NCBI GenBank assembly: GCA_017965495.1
Contig: JAGCPW010000061.1
Coordinates: 1 to 56,664, forward strand
From: Eubacterium sp.
GTDB taxonomy: Bacteria; Bacillota; Clostridia; Lachnospirales; Lachnospiraceae
DNA length: 56,664 bases
Direction of reading: 5' to 3'
Part shown: one piece after another, positions 54,964-56,664 of the stretch
Layout of the letters: each line of letters begins with the position of its first letter
Numbering within the stretch: position 1 is the first letter of the stretch
Position numbers and translations under genes: made by a program
The notes under the pieces: generated by a model
Told to the model about the DNA's origin: nothing
What the model saw: only the letters and a program-made list of their open reading frames with translations
Databases searched by the model: none

Positions 54964-56109
54964 ATGATTTATAGAAACGGTTACTCCATCTTAGGATATG
55001 GATGTATGAGATTGCCAGGTAATGATGCCGAGGCAGAAAAGTTGATAATGAAAGCATACGAAGAGGGTATTAATTATTTTGACACTGCGTATGTTTACAA
55101 AGGCAAAGAAGAACAGCTAGGAAAGATACTTGCCAAAAACAATATAAGAGACAAAGTTCAGATCGCAACTAAGCTTCCTGTGTACTTAATAAAAAAGCCA
55201 GAGCAGTTTGATGAATTCTTTGACGAGGAATTAAAAAGACTACAGACGGATTATGTGGATAATTATTTGATGCACATGCTTCCTGATGAGACTACTTGGA
55301 AAAGACTGCTTGATATGGGAATAGGCGAGTGGCTTGAAAAGAAAAAGGCTGCGGGGCAGATAAAGAAGATAGGATTTTCATTCCATGGTTCGACTGATAT
55401 ATTCCTAAAGATTTTAGACGCATATGACTGGGAGTTTTGTTTGGTTCAGTATAACTACCTAGATGAGAATGCGCAGGCTGGAAGACAAGGAGTGGAAGAA
55501 GCAGCAAGAAGAGGGATCCCAGTATTTATAATGGAGCCACTTCGCGGAGGAAAACTTACTAAAGGCTTAAACAAAAAAGCAAAGGCCATAGTTGAAAAGT
55601 CTGACAAAACTGCAGGCGAGTGGGGACTTTCTTGGCTATATGCGCAAGACACAGTTAGTTGTGTGCTCTCAGGCATGGAAACGATGGATGTGCTAGAGGA
55701 GAATTTGAGAATTGCAAACAACACTCACGAGTATACAGAAAAAGATTACGAGACAATTGAAAAAATAAAAGCTGCAATTAATAGCAAGAAAAACATTCCT
55801 TGTACAGGATGTAATTACTGTATGCCATGTCCGTTTGGCGTGGACATTCCTGGATGTTTTAAGTGCTATAACACAAGTTACAATGATGGATATATTGCGG
55901 GAGAAACAGAATATGTAATGGCTTTGACACTTAAAGAAGAGACCGGTTTTTCTTCTCAGTGTAAGAAGTGTGGCAAATGCGAGAAAGTTTGTCCACAGCA
56001 TATTCCAATCAGAGACTCGCTAAAGAAAGTAAAGAGAAGACTTGAGCCGCCTTTCTTTATAATAATCAAGAAAGTGGCAGCACATTTCTATAAAAGGGGA
56101 AATTTGTAA
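54964..56109 (+). CDS. Aldo/keto reductase with C-terminal [4Fe-4S] ferredoxin domain
   Basis: 381 residues. The N-terminal barrel has GYGCMRLPG, the catalytic Asp and Tyr in NYFDTAYVYKGKEE, Lys in IATKLP and His in NYLMHML. The C-terminal part has CTGCNYCMPCPFGVDIPGCF and CKKCGKCEKVCP, cysteine clusters for iron-sulfur centres. This is the COG1453 group of anaerobes, thought to couple ferredoxin-type electrons to NAD(P)-linked reduction; the substrate is unknown. It follows the hydrolase by 38 nt and may be co-transcribed. Confidence 0.93.
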   Translation: MIYRNGYSILGYGCMRLPGNDAEAEKLIMKAYEEGINYFDTAYVYKGKEEQLGKILAKNNIRDKVQIATKLPVYLIKKPEQFDEFFDEELKRLQTDYVDNYLMHMLPDETTWKRLLDMGIGEWLEKKKAAGQIKKIGFSFHGSTDIFLKILDAYDWEFCLVQYNYLDENAQAGRQGVEEAARRGIPVFIMEPLRGGKLTKGLNKKAKAIVEKSDKTAGEWGLSWLYAQDTVSCVLSGMETMDVLEENLRIANNTHEYTEKDYETIEKIKAAINSKKNIPCTGCNYCMPCPFGVDIPGCFKCYNTSYNDGYIAGETEYVMALTLKEETGFSSQCKKCGKCEKVCPQHIPIRDSLKKVKRRLEPPFFIIIKKVAAHFYKRGNL

Positions 56110-56143
56110 GAAAAACTAACTAGAATTAGATTAGAAAAAATAC

Positions 56144-56149
56144 TATAAT
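56144..56149 (+). promoter_or_regulatory. Possible -10 box before the DegV-family gene
   Basis: TATAAT at 56144-56149, 45 nt before the start codon. The expected -35 position (TAGAAT) is a poor match. Confidence 0.35.
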
Positions 56150-56193
56150 ATTATTTGGTTTTGACTAGAAATATGACATTAAGAGGTGACAAA

Positions 56194-56664
56194 TTGAAAG
56201 TAGCAGTAATGACGGACACAAACAGTTCAATTACGACAGAAGAAGGACAGAAAGACGGAATCTTTCTAATGACATTGCCGGTAATAATCGGTGAGAAGAC
56301 TTACATAGAGGGCGAGAATTTATCAACAAGTGAACTCTATCAGGGAATGGCCGAGGGAGTTCCAGTCAAGACATCGCAGCCTTCGCCGCAGGATCTGATG
56401 GATATGTGGCAAAGCATTTTGGATGAGGGGTATGACGAGATAGTCTACATCCCAATGACACTTACTTTGTCTAGCTCGTACAATACGGCGGCATCTTTCG
56501 CGCAGGAGTTCGATGGAAAAGTACAGGTGGTTAACAACTACAGACTTTCATCTATGCTTTATGAGGCGGTGTACGATGCCAAAGCTTACGCCGAGAAGGG
56601 CATGAGCGCCAAAGAGATAAAAGAAAAGCTAGAGGGCGAGAGCAAAAATTCGTTTATGGTTTTG
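56194..56664 (+). CDS. DegV-family fatty-acid-binding protein, 3' end outside window
   Basis: The frame is open to the last base, giving 157 residues of a protein that is usually about 280. It starts at TTG (56194) with AAGAGGTG upstream. MKVAVMTDTNSSI, VKTSQPSPQDLM and MTLTLSSSYNTA are the three motifs that shape the lipid-binding cleft of DegV proteins, which hand fatty acids to fatty acid kinase (FakA) in Firmicutes. No fakA is visible here. Confidence 0.88.
   Translation, partial: MKVAVMTDTNSSITTEEGQKDGIFLMTLPVIIGEKTYIEGENLSTSELYQGMAEGVPVKTSQPSPQDLMDMWQSILDEGYDEIVYIPMTLTLSSSYNTAASFAQEFDGKVQVVNNYRLSSMLYEAVYDAKAYAEKGMSAKEIKEKLEGESKNSFMVL

Overview
This 56.7 kb window comes from a low-GC Gram-positive anaerobe, most likely a member of the Clostridia. 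The evidence is AT-rich spacers, strong AGGAGG ribosome-binding sites, a four-subunit pyruvate-type ferredoxin oxidoreductase, Clostridia-type citrate synthase, a BMP-type nucleoside ABC transporter and Firmicutes-style ribosomal leaders. Genus cannot be fixed by eye. Every gene except one XRE regulator lies on the + strand. No tRNA, rRNA, CRISPR array or transposase was seen.

Region 1 (1-13310) is the accessory part. Two giant secreted repeat proteins lie in tandem: one is cut at its 5' end by the window edge and has at least 2590 residues, the other has 1627 residues and a signal peptide. They share an architecture: TPW-type beta-rich repeats, a common core with an ERWDPACAQIKL motif, short beta repeats, and a common C-terminal domain. 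Each is followed within 12-15 nt by a 48-codon gene for a small acidic peptide of the same new-looking family. In both cases the stop codon of the giant gene is part of the peptide's Shine-Dalgarno sequence. This duplicated 'giant protein + peptide' cassette is the best candidate for an undescribed system. Neither giant protein has a visible sorting signal or membrane anchor.

Region 2 (13381-26079) is metabolic. It holds a lipoprotein/ATPase/two-permease nucleoside importer, proB-proA for proline synthesis, a lipid kinase of the diacylglycerol kinase family, citrate synthase, and an operon of a WYL regulator, a free-standing KdpD N-terminal domain and an Xaa-Pro aminopeptidase.

Region 3 (26099-31338) holds an orphan gene of uncertain family, a cluster of inverted repeats, an MreB-family actin, RecD2 helicase and ComFC.

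Region 4 (31367-43903) is the transcription/translation core: rpmG-secE-nusG-rplK-rplA, then rplJ-rplL behind its own promoter and L10 leader, then rpoB-rpoC with a queuosine-precursor transporter gene overlapping the rpoC stop. SecE and L10 carry unusual low-complexity C-terminal tails.

Region 5 (44070-49034) separates rpoBC from the str operon. It holds an ECF S component with a YwlG-family gene, porCDAB with a small membrane protein, and the convergent XRE regulator. Region 6 (49251-54109) is rpsL-rpsG-fusA and a separately promoted tuf. Region 7 (54140-end) holds an alpha/beta hydrolase, an iron-sulfur aldo/keto reductase and the start of a DegV-family gene cut by the window edge.
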